DNA of 64,000 nt from positions 186,001 to 250,000 of the forward strand of contig NZ_JAHBBK010000004.1 of the NCBI RefSeq assembly GCF_018390515.1, written 5' to 3'. The DNA comes from Mucilaginibacter sp. Bleaf8 (GTDB taxonomy: Bacteria > Bacteroidota > Bacteroidia > Sphingobacteriales > Sphingobacteriaceae). Within the stretch, counting starts at the first letter, position 1. Each line of letters starts with the position of its first letter. This document shows positions 8,831 through 16,682 of the stretch, one piece after another. The notes below the pieces were generated by a model that saw only the letters and a list, made by a program, of their open reading frames with translations, ran no database searches and had not been told where the DNA came from. Made by a program: the position numbers and the translations under genes.

Positions 8831-9535
8831 ATGAACCGTATCTCGTCTATATATTATCTGCTAATTGTTTTCATAGCTGTCGGCATTATCTCGTCTTGTA
8901 AAAAAGGTGATGATTCAGTGCCTCGGGTATCAACCGGCCCATTACTGAACGTGGTTAATACAACCAGTGAAACCATTGATTTTTATGTGAACGGCGTGCG
9001 GCAAAATACGGCCGGTATCTTGCCTGCTGGATCAACAGGATACTTAACTGTACCATTTGGTAATCAGCAATTCGCTTTTAAAGAAGGGTTTGACAGGGTA
9101 AACTTAAGCAATACAGATACTTTATTTACGTTACCGCTTAAGCTTGATAGTTTGCCAAATATCAGGTATTCCGTATTTGCCAGTACTAACAATCGTAGTG
9201 GGGCCATAGTTACCGTTGATACGTTAATTACTGATACAACACGGAATATTTCGAGAATCAGATTTGTGCATGCGGCGGCTAATGTTCCGGCCCTGCGCAT
9301 TACCATGAATGATACGCTGGTGTTTGACAATGCCACGTACAAGTCTGTAAGTACATTTAAGCGGGTAACTGCCAGATTAAAAACTATTAAAGTTTATAAC
9401 GGCAGTGCTACATCGCCGCTTGCTACCCTCACTGCTACATTAGCAGCGCAGCGGTTATATACTTTGTTTGTAAAAGGATCGTTAAACGGAACAGGCGATG
9501 CTGCATTCGAAGCAAAATTGATCACTAATCAATAA
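8831..9535 (+). CDS. DUF4397-type lipoprotein (copy 1 of 3)
   Basis: A 234-residue exported lipoprotein. The N-terminal hydrophobic segment ends in a lipobox with cysteine (VGIISSCKKGDD), followed by an acidic stretch. The mature part holds two related beta-rich units: LLNVVNTTSETIDFYVNGVRQ early on and ISRIRFVHAAANVPALRITMNDT later, the latter being the DUF4397 hallmark (RFVHAA/NASP, then a short strand naming a small substituent). The function of DUF4397 is not known; many are surface lipoproteins. A second DUF4397 lipoprotein starts 7 bases after its stop, so the two form an operon; a third lies at 12108. Confidence 0.88.
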   Translation: MNRISSIYYLLIVFIAVGIISSCKKGDDSVPRVSTGPLLNVVNTTSETIDFYVNGVRQNTAGILPAGSTGYLTVPFGNQQFAFKEGFDRVNLSNTDTLFTLPLKLDSLPNIRYSVFASTNNRSGAIVTVDTLITDTTRNISRIRFVHAAANVPALRITMNDTLVFDNATYKSVSTFKRVTARLKTIKVYNGSATSPLATLTATLAAQRLYTLFVKGSLNGTGDAAFEAKLITNQ

Positions 9536-9542
9536 AAGTTGT

Positions 9543-10256
9543 ATGTTACATATTACACGTAGGTTTTGGTATTACATAGCAACCGGATGCTGTGTGTTTT
9601 TCATCGTAGTTACAGCATCTTGCAGTAAGGAAGAAAATACAAATGCCAGTCCATCAAATGTGCAGTTACTCATCGCTAATATGAGTCCGGATTTATACCC
9701 AGTTAATTTATTTATTAATGATGTAAGGCAAACCACTACGGGTTATAGTTACAATTCAACACCCGCTTATGCATCTGTGGGTATCACTAACCGGGGGCTG
9801 CAAATCCGCTCTTTGCGTAACGGTAATGTTTTGTTTAATATCACCGACTCACTAAGGTCCAATACCAGATACTCCTTATTTGTAACCGGTTTATTTACGG
9901 ATTCCATATATCATTTATTTTTAGCTGATGATACGGCTACGCTGGCGCCGATAGGTAAGGGTGGTAAACTTCGCTTTGTTAACGCATCGCCAACAACCAC
10001 GGCGTTTGATTTATGGGCAAATGGTACGCCTGTACTTAAAGCAATAAAGTTTAATACTGTATCTCCTTATGTGGTACTGCCGGCCGGTAACTACACTTTT
10101 AAAGCCTATGCTGCGGGTAACTCAACAGAACTGGCTAATGTGCAAAATGTAACCATTCGCGATGGCGGTTTATATACCATGTACTCAAAGGGGATTCCCA
10201 ACCGTGCTACAAACGATACGGCTCGGCTAAGCCTGGCTTACATTACGAATAAATGA
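9543..10256 (+). CDS. DUF4397-type lipoprotein (copy 2 of 3)
   Basis: A 237-residue lipoprotein with a signal ending in VTASCSKEEN (lipid-modified Cys). Two beta-rich units again follow: VQLLIANMSPDLYPVNLFINDV and KLRFVNASPTTTAFDLWANGT, the second a clear DUF4397 signature, and it closes with GGLYTMYSKGIP, a phrase that recurs in the other copies (RLYTLFVKG, KIYTVYAKG). It starts 7 bases downstream of copy 1 and has diverged widely from it, so the duplication is old. No terminator follows; the next gene, a DedA protein, has its own candidate promoter. Function unknown. Confidence 0.88.
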   Translation: MLHITRRFWYYIATGCCVFFIVVTASCSKEENTNASPSNVQLLIANMSPDLYPVNLFINDVRQTTTGYSYNSTPAYASVGITNRGLQIRSLRNGNVLFNITDSLRSNTRYSLFVTGLFTDSIYHLFLADDTATLAPIGKGGKLRFVNASPTTTAFDLWANGTPVLKAIKFNTVSPYVVLPAGNYTFKAYAAGNSTELANVQNVTIRDGGLYTMYSKGIPNRATNDTARLSLAYITNK

Positions 10257-10277
10257 TGCCGGTTTGAAATGTATTTC

Positions 10278-10285
10278 TATTTTTG
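10278..10285 (+). promoter_or_regulatory. Candidate -7 promoter element of DedA gene
   Basis: TATTTTTG matches TAnnTTTG, 17 bases before the GTG start. TTG at 10264 is too close for a normal -33 spacing. Confidence 0.35.
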
Positions 10286-10302
10286 GTGAAAATTTTTGAA
10301 CA

Positions 10303-10950
10303 GTGGAATACGTACACAGCCTGATAGACTTTATACTGCATATTGATAAGCACCTGGCCGAAATAATGAGCCAGTACCACGGATGGACTTACCTCATCCT
10401 TTTTCTGATCATCTTTGCCGAAACAGGTTTTGTGGTTACGCCGTTTTTGCCCGGCGATTCGCTGTTGTTTGCAGCCGGTGCACTTATTGCTGGTGGTAAT
10501 ACAGGGTTAAGCATCTTTATACTGGCTTTACTGTTAATTGTGGCTGCCTTTACCGGTAACACTGTAAATTATTTATTGGGTAATTACTTAGGGCCCAAAG
10601 TATTTAAGCCGCAGAATAAAATTCTCAAATTAGATTACTACCTGCAAACACAAGCCTTTTTTGATAAGCATGGTGGTAAAGCGGTTATCTTTAGCCGTTT
10701 TATGCCTATCATTCGTACGGTGGCTCCATTTGTGGCAGGCGTTGGCCGTATGCCGCTTGGAAAGTACAGTTTATATAACATTGTAGGCGGCGTAGCCTGG
10801 GTGGTTACTTTTTTGGCCTTGGGTTATTTACTGGGTACTGTTCCATTTTTCAAAAAGAACTTTTCGCTGATTGCTTTGGCTATTGTGCTGGCATCCATCG
10901 TGCCGCCAATTTATGCTGCGTTAAGGGGCCGTTTTCGTAAGTCTGCCTGA
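10303..10950 (+). CDS. DedA family membrane protein (VTT domain)
   Basis: A 215-residue inner-membrane protein of the DedA/VTT superfamily, members of which act in undecaprenyl-phosphate or phospholipid flipping and membrane homeostasis. Seen directly: the re-entrant motif region FAETGFVVTPFLPGDSLLF (about residues 40-58), with the conserved E and PGD, and the second motif region FSRFMPIIRTVAPFVAGVGRM (about 128-148), with the R residues conserved in DedA proteins. Several long hydrophobic helices flank these. The start used is GTG at 10303; no ATG lies nearby in frame. The 3' end overlaps the end of the convergent phospholipase-like gene by 30 bases. Specific substrate unknown. Confidence 0.92.
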   Translation: MEYVHSLIDFILHIDKHLAEIMSQYHGWTYLILFLIIFAETGFVVTPFLPGDSLLFAAGALIAGGNTGLSIFILALLLIVAAFTGNTVNYLLGNYLGPKVFKPQNKILKLDYYLQTQAFFDKHGGKAVIFSRFMPIIRTVAPFVAGVGRMPLGKYSLYNIVGGVAWVVTFLALGYLLGTVPFFKKNFSLIALAIVLASIVPPIYAALRGRFRKSA

Positions 10951-11946
10951 TTTTTCATCTGCAATTGTTTTATTAACCAAGCCATGGTTGGGTAGCATGC
11001 CTGCTTTACCCTGACGGTATAATAAAGCTTCATGGGCTAAGGCCTGTTTGTGCAACAGCGTGAGCGGCGTATCAATCAGTTTATTTAGGTCGGGCTGTCC
11101 GGCATCTACCCATGCCGAATACCAATAGTTGCCGATGTTTGCAATAGCCATGCGTGCACGCCGCTGTACCATCCCATTTAAAGCTTTTTGATAGGCGCGG
11201 CAATAGGTAGGAGAGTAATCGGTAAGTTTACGCTTACCACGCATAACGGTAGTATACTTTTGGTCGGCCGGAAAGGTTTTGCTCAACTGTCGTTCAATAC
11301 GCAAGACTGAGTCTACACATTTATATGAGCTGCGGCAAATAATAAAAGCCTGCCACAGCGGATTCTCCAGATAGTGAGCCTTGCCTGCATAAAAATTGTA
11401 CTGATTGCCAAACTGTTCGGGCAGGCGGCTTTCCCATAACGCATGTATGCCTTCCTGATGGGTAAGCTGTCCGTCATGATTTTGCGTAAGGTGCAGGGGT
11501 ACACAGGCATCGGCCACATAATGGCCTAAAAATGCAGAAGCGTGCAATATTGCACTGGTATCGTGATTTTTAAAGGCATTCACCAGCCGGTAATACTGGT
11601 ATTGTATACTCCAGGGCAAGGTGCCGTATTTGTTCAGTGTATCGGCAGAGTATTTCAAAACAGCATCATTCCATTTTTGCGGAACGGTATGAAACGGATC
11701 TTTACCATAATGGTCTGCATTGAAAAAATGATGCGGTATTTCTGTTGAATCTATATAACGTAGCTTATCCGGGGTAACGGCATGCTCAGTCAGGTAGTCG
11801 ATATGGCGCTGGTAAAAATCGCTCATGCCCTTGGGTAAAGTAAATACCGCCATCCTATTAAATCGGTAATGCGCATAGAATCCCCAGGCCGAACAAATGG
11901 TTATTAGTAATATACTGAGTGCAAATTTTATTAAAGATCTAATCAA
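10921..11946 (-). CDS. Zinc-dependent phospholipase C/S1-P1 nuclease-fold protein
   Basis: A 341-residue exported protein. Its signal peptide (LSILLITICSA) is expected to be cut so that Trp21 becomes the N-terminus of WGFYAHYRFNRMAVF; in this fold the mature N-terminal Trp and the following His are zinc ligands. Other ligand-like blocks are EIPHHFFNADHYG, AFLGHYVADACVPLHLTQNHDG and IHALWE, which match the bacterial zinc phospholipase C/S1-P1 nuclease superfamily. The actual substrate (phospholipid or nucleic acid) cannot be told from sequence. The gene is convergent with the DedA gene and the last 30 bases overlap. Family call is good, activity is inferred. Confidence 0.85.
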   Translation of the reverse strand: MIRSLIKFALSILLITICSAWGFYAHYRFNRMAVFTLPKGMSDFYQRHIDYLTEHAVTPDKLRYIDSTEIPHHFFNADHYGKDPFHTVPQKWNDAVLKYSADTLNKYGTLPWSIQYQYYRLVNAFKNHDTSAILHASAFLGHYVADACVPLHLTQNHDGQLTHQEGIHALWESRLPEQFGNQYNFYAGKAHYLENPLWQAFIICRSSYKCVDSVLRIERQLSKTFPADQKYTTVMRGKRKLTDYSPTYCRAYQKALNGMVQRRARMAIANIGNYWYSAWVDAGQPDLNKLIDTPLTLLHKQALAHEALLYRQGKAGMLPNHGLVNKTIADEKSGRLTKTAP

Positions 11947-12107
11947 GCTTTAATGGTTTGGTTTTGAGGATGTTTGGCCTGTTTACAGTTTTTGGCAACT
12001 TGTTATGCTATAAAATTAAGAAACTCATGTACCAAAACGTACATTTTCGCGTATATATTCGCAGTGGTATTCACATACCAACAATTGTTAACATATCAAT
12101 CCTATCT

Positions 12108-12803
12108 ATGAAATTATCTACAATTACCTTGAAGCAGGTGATGATCTGCGCTCTCTTTGGCTTTTTAGGCATTACTTTATTCTCGTCGTGCAAAAAGGAC
12201 GACCCTTATGATTTTAAGGATACCATTGCCGCAAATGTAAACTTTATTAATGCAAGCCCCGATGCCGGAGATGCCGGTTTGTACGTAGAAAATATTCTGA
12301 GAACGCCACAATTGGTAAGCTTTGGTAATGCATCAGGCTACAATAAAACATTTTTGGGTGAACAGGACATTACCGCAAAAAACGCATCGGAAAATACTTT
12401 GGTTAGCTCAAAAGGACAATTTGATGCCAACGGAAACTATACCGTTTTTATGGTTGGTCAAAGCTCGGCTTTAGGCTTGGTTACGGTTACTGACGATTTA
12501 ACGGCGCCTGCAGCAGGGAAAGTCAAAATTCGCTTTGTAAATGCATCTCCAAGTGCTACATCGGCCCGTTTATTGGTTAATAACAGTACCGTGTATACAG
12601 ATCAGCCCTACCGTGCGGCAACCACGTATACAGAACTAAGTGCGGGAACTTACTTTTTTAATGTTGCTAACGGCAATACCCGTTCGGCTACTTTGAACAA
12701 TGTTACGCTTGAAAGTGGCAAAATTTACACCGTATACGCTAAGGGACTGATAGGCGGTAGTGCAAATGCACCTTTTAGCGTAGGCGTATTTAAGAATAAT
12801 TAG
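12108..12803 (+). CDS. DUF4397-type lipoprotein (copy 3 of 3)
   Basis: A 231-residue lipoprotein. The frame is open further upstream to 11958, but the ATG at 12108 gives a proper lipoprotein signal (MKLSTITLKQVMICAL, then ITLFSSCKKDD), while the upstream extension has no such signal, so 12108 is chosen. Two DUF4397-like units are visible: NVNFINASPDAGDAGLYVEN and KVKIRFVNASPSATSARLLVN, then KIYTVYAKGLIGG near the end. It is closer to the family consensus than the tandem pair at 8831 and 9543 and is separated from them by the DedA and phospholipase-like genes. A near-consensus -7 element (TATATTCG) lies at 12054. Function unknown. Confidence 0.88.
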   Translation: MKLSTITLKQVMICALFGFLGITLFSSCKKDDPYDFKDTIAANVNFINASPDAGDAGLYVENILRTPQLVSFGNASGYNKTFLGEQDITAKNASENTLVSSKGQFDANGNYTVFMVGQSSALGLVTVTDDLTAPAAGKVKIRFVNASPSATSARLLVNNSTVYTDQPYRAATTYTELSAGTYFFNVANGNTRSATLNNVTLESGKIYTVYAKGLIGGSANAPFSVGVFKNN

Positions 12804-12879
12804 CTGATAGCTAACCGCTAAAGAATTACAGCCGCTGGTACCGCTGTGAGAAGTTGCTTTAAGAAAATTTAATATGTAC

Positions 12880-12910
12880 TTGCCAAATATATTTTTTTGC
12901 TATATATTTG
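12880..12910 (+). promoter_or_regulatory. Promoter of rpsT
   Basis: TTG at 12880 and TATATTTG at 12903, spaced by 20 bases: a full Bacteroidota sigma-A promoter. The predicted start lies about 30 bases before the rpsT ATG. Confidence 0.65.
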
Positions 12911-12944
12911 CAGTCCGAAAAATAAAGAAAGAATATTAGCTAAA

Positions 12945-13199
12945 ATGGCAAATCATAAATCAGCAATTAAAAGAATCAGAGCCAACGCTGCGAAGCGTCT
13001 GCGTAACAGGTATCAGGCTAAAACAACCAGAAACGCTATTAAAAAATTAAGAAGCACTACAAGCAAAGCTGACGCTGCTCCTTTATTAACTAAAGTGATT
13101 TCTATGCTGGATCGTTTAGCTAAGAAAAACGTTATTCATAAAAATAAAGCATCTAACAATAAGTCAAAACTGACTAAATTCGTTAACGGCTTACAATAA
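12945..13199 (+). CDS. rpsT: 30S ribosomal protein S20
   Basis: An 84-residue basic helical protein of the small ribosomal subunit that binds 16S rRNA near helix 44. The start MANHKSAIKRIRANAAKRLR is the classic S20 N-terminus; the open frame reaches further upstream, to 12897, but that extension overlaps the promoter, so the ATG at 12945 is chosen. It is a one-gene unit with a full promoter and a strong terminator. There is no Shine-Dalgarno sequence (the leader before the ATG is AT-rich), as expected for the phylum. Secure. Confidence 0.97.
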   Translation: MANHKSAIKRIRANAAKRLRNRYQAKTTRNAIKKLRSTTSKADAAPLLTKVISMLDRLAKKNVIHKNKASNNKSKLTKFVNGLQ

Positions 13200-13220
13200 T
13201 ATTAGTTTTAGTGTCATTTT

Positions 13221-13255
13221 AAAAGGCTGCCCGAAAGTGCAGCCTTTTTTGTTTT
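13221..13255 (+). terminator. Intrinsic terminator of rpsT
   Basis: A perfect 10-bp stem (AAAAGGCTGC at 13221 with GCAGCCTTTT at 13239), 8-base loop, followed by a T-rich tail. Confidence 0.88.
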
Positions 13256-13282
13256 GTGCAGTTTTTTAAATAGTTTAACGGC

Positions 13283-13981
13283 ATGGAAGTGTGCGAAACC
13301 AAAATCAGTATCAAGGCATGGGCCGAGGAAGACCGGCCGCGCGAAAAGCTGGCGGCACAAGGCCGCCGTGCATTAAGCGATGCGGAACTGATTGCTATAC
13401 TAATTGGCTCGGGTAGCCGAACAGAGTCGGCAGTGGAGTTGAGTAAACGCATTCTGCACCATTACGATAATGATTTGCAAAAGCTGGGTAAGGTTTCTGT
13501 GGCAGAGCTTTCAAAATTTAAAGGTATTGGCGAAGCTAAAGCTATCTCCATCATTGCAGCCCTGGAGTTGGGCCGCCGCCGTAATGATACTGAAATAAAA
13601 GTGCCTGAAGTAGTGAACGGCAGCCATAGTGTATATCAAGTACTGCGCCGCCATTTAGTTGATCTGAATCATGAAGAATTCTGGGTACTGCTATTGAGCC
13701 GTAGCTGTAAAATTATTTCAAAGGAACTTATTAGCAAAGGCGGTTTGTCGGGTACTGTTGCCGATCCTAAGATCATCTTCCACATAGCATTACAGCACCA
13801 GGCTTCCTCCATCATCCTGGCACATAATCATCCATCGGGTAACCTGAAACCCAGTCAGCAAGATATAGATCTCACCCGAAAAATACATCAGGCAGGCCGC
13901 ATACTCGATATCGGCGTGTTAGATCATTTGATTATTACTGATGGTGGTTACTTTAGCTTCGCAGATGAAGGCTTGCTGTAG
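13283..13981 (+). CDS. radC: RadC/JAB-domain protein
   Basis: A 232-residue protein of the RadC (YicR) family. An N-terminal helix-hairpin-helix-like region (AELSKFKGIGEAKAISIIAALELGRR, about residues 72-98) precedes the JAB/MPN metalloprotease-like domain, whose metal motif HNHPSGNLKPSQQDIDLT (HxH then D) is intact near residues 175-195. Despite the name, a DNA-repair role has been questioned and the function is unknown. The start at 13283 gives the usual beginning (SIKAWAEEDRPREKLAAQG). It converges with the repeat-protein gene; only 17 bases separate the two stops. Confidence 0.95.
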   Translation: MEVCETKISIKAWAEEDRPREKLAAQGRRALSDAELIAILIGSGSRTESAVELSKRILHHYDNDLQKLGKVSVAELSKFKGIGEAKAISIIAALELGRRRNDTEIKVPEVVNGSHSVYQVLRRHLVDLNHEEFWVLLLSRSCKIISKELISKGGLSGTVADPKIIFHIALQHQASSIILAHNHPSGNLKPSQQDIDLTRKIHQAGRILDIGVLDHLIITDGGYFSFADEGLL

Positions 13982-13998
13982 ACAAATACAGTATCAGC

Positions 13999-14658
13999 TC
14001 AAAATCGATTATCCGAGCGATCAATTACATGTAAAAAAGGATTCTTGCCATCAATGGATTTAATTTTACCATAATCGTTGCTGCTGCTAAACCTGTCGTA
14101 ATAGACAATGGTGGCGTTACCGATTGATTTGAGTTTTCCTTCATTTCCATTCATGTCAAATCTGTCATAGTAGGTTACAGCCATATCGCCAATTGATTTA
14201 AGCTTGCCGATATTGCCGTTCATATCAAAGCGATCATAATAAGTGAAGGTGATGTTTCCTATCGATTTTACTTTACCTGTATTGCCATTCATATCAAAGC
14301 GATCATAATAAGTAACCGGCAAACTACCTACGCATTTAAGTTTTCCGGTGTTCCCATCCATATTGAATTCATCATAATAGTCGATAGCAATATTGTTTAT
14401 AGCTTTTAACTTTCCGTTACGGTAAGCGCCATCTATGCTATCCCAATACTCATAACTGGCATTGTTGCGTAAAGTATTCAGCTTGATAGTTCCTTTTGAA
14501 CTAAGTCGAAGCAATAGGCTTCCTGTTTTGAAATCTATAGACTGGATGTAGGCGTTATTGCTTTTTGCAACCAGGTTTACATGAAGTAAAGCTTGTGCCT
14601 GAATGAGCTGGCAATAGCATAGCGTTAACAGAAGGAGTATAGAATGTTTAGGTTTCAT
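13999..14658 (-). CDS. Secreted protein built of 23-residue tandem repeats
   Basis: A 219-residue protein with signal peptide MKPKHSILLLLTLCYCQLIQA. The frame is open up to 14811, but the ATG at 14658 begins a proper signal peptide, so it is preferred. Residues 87-201 are five consecutive 23-residue units of the form IGxxxxxYYDRFDMNGNxGKLKS, with a weaker sixth copy at about 65-86. Each unit looks like two short beta strands with a polar turn (DMNGN), suggesting a regular beta-solenoid or beta-propeller-like surface. No catalytic motif and no family I can name. It is monocistronic, converging with radC. Function unknown; a structural or binding role outside the cytoplasm is a guess. Confidence 0.82.
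   Translation of the reverse strand: MKPKHSILLLLTLCYCQLIQAQALLHVNLVAKSNNAYIQSIDFKTGSLLLRLSSKGTIKLNTLRNNASYEYWDSIDGAYRNGKLKAINNIAIDYYDEFNMDGNTGKLKCVGSLPVTYYDRFDMNGNTGKVKSIGNITFTYYDRFDMNGNIGKLKSIGDMAVTYYDRFDMNGNEGKLKSIGNATIVYYDRFSSSNDYGKIKSIDGKNPFLHVIDRSDNRF
14056..14400 (-). repeat. Five 69-bp in-frame tandem repeats
   Basis: Codes for residues 87-201 of the gene at 13999-14658. Middle copies share long identical stretches on the plus strand (TTCATATCAAAGCGATCATA recurs), so recombination between units is plausible. Confidence 0.85.
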
Positions 14659-14849
14659 GGTGTGAGTAAAGTTAAATAAAGTGGTTGAAATGCTAATTAA
14701 ACAACAGTAAGATGATGTTTGGTAATTAGGGTTTAATCGAATGACAACTAATCCTTTTATGAATAAGCTGTAAAATGAATTCAAACTGACCAGCCATAAT
14801 ATAGGTTGCATTAAAAAGTAACTACTTTAGCTATAACAAGCAACCGCCT

Positions 14850-15845
14850 ATGTATACATTATTTAATGCCCTGCTGGTTACCGAAGCAGAAGGCGAATTT
14901 ACTCAAGAAATTAAACCGCTTGACCTGGCACAGCTGCCTGACAACGATTTGTTGATCCAGGTAAAGTATTCATGTATTAATTTTAAGGATGCGCTGTCGG
15001 CATCGGGTAATAAGGGTGTTACCAAAAAGTACCCGCATGTACCGGGTGTGGATGCAGCCGGGATAGTTATTAAATCTAAATCTGCTCAGTTTGCCGAAGG
15101 TGATGAAGTGCTGATAACAGGTTTTGATATGGGTATGAATACCTGGGGCGGTTTTGGCGAATACATTAGCGTGCCTGCTGCTTGGGCTTTGCCTTTACCT
15201 GCCGGATTATCACTGCATGAAGCCATGAGCTACGGTACGGCCGGTTTAACAGCAGCTTTGTCGGTTCACGAAGTAATCAGAGCCGGTATCAAGCCTGAGC
15301 GTGGCCCTGTTGCAGTTAGTGGTGCTACAGGTGGGGTGGGTGGTTTAGCCACGGCTATACTGGCTAAGTTAGGGTACGAAGTAACGGCAATATCGGGTAA
15401 AAACGACGAAAGCTTTTTGCTCAATACTTTAGGTGCCAGTAGCATTATTAACCGTGCAGAATTTACAGATACATATAATGTCAAGCCTTTAGCAACACCC
15501 GCCTTTGCTGCTGCAATAGATACCACGGGTGGAGCTATTTTATCGGGCATGTTGAAAGCTACGCAATACGGAGGAGTAGTAACTTGTTGCGGAATGGTTG
15601 CAGGCACAGAGCTGAGCACTACCATATTTCCGTTTATTTTGCGTGGCGTGCATTTGGCCGGTATTGATTCGGTTATGGTACCGCTCGAGCAGCGCCGGCC
15701 TTTGTGGGAACTATTGGCCAGCGAGTGGAAACCCGCAAACTTGAGTAGCCTCATCCAAAACATCCGTCTACCTGAATTACCCGCTAAGCTAAACGATATT
15801 TTGCACGGACAAGCTAAGGGCAGATATGTACTCGTACACGATTAG
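14850..15845 (+). CDS. YhdH/YhfP-family quinone oxidoreductase
   Basis: A 331-residue NADPH-dependent MDR-superfamily reductase. Blocks of the YhdH/AcuI group are visible: SCINFKDALSASGN near residues 42-55, YPHVPGVDAAGIV, the nucleotide-binding loop VSGATGGVGGLATAILAKLGY (about 155-175) and GRYVLVHD at the end. It lacks the zinc-ligand cysteines of alcohol dehydrogenases. AcuI relatives reduce acrylyl-CoA to propionyl-CoA, so a detoxifying enoyl reductase role is likely but not certain. It is monocistronic, divergent from the repeat-protein gene (191 bases apart) and followed by a perfect inverted repeat shared with the convergent envelope operon. Confidence 0.92.
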   Translation: MYTLFNALLVTEAEGEFTQEIKPLDLAQLPDNDLLIQVKYSCINFKDALSASGNKGVTKKYPHVPGVDAAGIVIKSKSAQFAEGDEVLITGFDMGMNTWGGFGEYISVPAAWALPLPAGLSLHEAMSYGTAGLTAALSVHEVIRAGIKPERGPVAVSGATGGVGGLATAILAKLGYEVTAISGKNDESFLLNTLGASSIINRAEFTDTYNVKPLATPAFAAAIDTTGGAILSGMLKATQYGGVVTCCGMVAGTELSTTIFPFILRGVHLAGIDSVMVPLEQRRPLWELLASEWKPANLSSLIQNIRLPELPAKLNDILHGQAKGRYVLVHD

Positions 15846-15864
15846 AATCCAAAATATAAACCAA

Positions 15865-15900
15865 AATAAAGGCCTGTAATATTACTTACAGGCCTTTATT
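15865..15900. terminator. Bidirectional terminator between convergent genes
   Basis: A perfect 15-bp inverted repeat (15865-15879 with 15886-15900), core AAAGGCCTGTAA, 6-base loop. Its A/T ends give a U tail in both directions, serving the oxidoreductase gene and the operon 17366-15936. Confidence 0.8.
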
Positions 15901-15935
15901 GAATCTCTTGGCAGTGGCTTATAAACCAAAGCCTA

Positions 15936-16670
15936 TCAAAAGTTATTGCAGGCATTGCCCATATCAATGGTCAGGTTATAGCTTGCCTGCTCAATTTTTT
16001 GACGTACCTGGTGGCTTTCGCCGCCATAGGTAATCTGAAAATCATAGGTTTTGCCCAAGGCCAGGTAGGAAGTCGTGATGTCGCCTTTATCTACATATCC
16101 CAAATATTGGAAAGGCATGCCAGATCCGGTTTCTTTAAAGAATACATATACGCTGGGCCTGATCTGTAAATTGTTTCGGCTGGCGCAAGTGCCGGTAAAA
16201 TTTAAACTCACCGGCATGTATACAGTCGGTGGCGGTAATGAAACCGGTTCCTGGTTTGATCCGGTTTTGATTAAGCCAATATTGATTATTTGTTGCAATT
16301 GATTGGCTGTAAATGTAACCTGCTGGCTAACCGTTTTGTAGCCTGCAGCGCTGATTTCTACCGTGATGCTTATCGGCTGGTTGGCAGCAGGGTGTACATC
16401 GGGGCCCAAGCCAATGGTAACCGTACCTGCGGTTAAATGAATATCCTTTTTACCCGATAACTCATATACCTGCTGAGCGGCACCGCCTGATATCTTAATT
16501 TGGGCGCCGGCAGGTGCAATCCCGCCTGTAGCGCCATCTGTTACATGTATGAGTGCCGTGTATTTGATGATATTGGTATCAACAATGATTTTGATATCCT
16601 CAGTGGGCTTGGTACAGGCCGAAGCCACTAACAGTAGTACGGAAAGTATAATTTTGTAAGCAACGCGCAT
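15936..16670 (-). CDS. Lipoprotein with beta-sandwich-like domain
   Basis: A 244-residue lipoprotein: hydrophobic signal LSVLLLVASACTKPTEDI with the lipid Cys at about residue 19. The N-terminal half has an Ig-like/carboxypeptidase-regulatory-like pattern (ITVEISAAGYKTVSQQVTFTANQ), followed by a proline-rich linker (EPVSLPPPTVYMP) and a C-terminal beta-rich part with two cysteines (GTCASRN, GNACNNF) that might pair. No named family recognised. It lies 12 bases downstream of a beta-barrel-like protein gene on the same strand, so the two are an operon and may form a surface lipoprotein/barrel pair (inference). Confidence 0.8.
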   Translation of the reverse strand: MRVAYKIILSVLLLVASACTKPTEDIKIIVDTNIIKYTALIHVTDGATGGIAPAGAQIKISGGAAQQVYELSGKKDIHLTAGTVTIGLGPDVHPAANQPISITVEISAAGYKTVSQQVTFTANQLQQIINIGLIKTGSNQEPVSLPPPTVYMPVSLNFTGTCASRNNLQIRPSVYVFFKETGSGMPFQYLGYVDKGDITTSYLALGKTYDFQITYGGESHQVRQKIEQASYNLTIDMGNACNNF

Positions 16671-16682
16671 AAATACGGAAAA

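Noticed and set aside
11958..12107. 50-residue N-terminal extension of the third DUF4397 gene
   Set aside because: It would bury the lipoprotein signal peptide in the middle of the protein and crosses the likely promoter.
14659..14811. 51-residue N-terminal extension of the repeat protein
   Set aside because: The ATG at 14658 starts a proper signal peptide; the extension has no homologous look.
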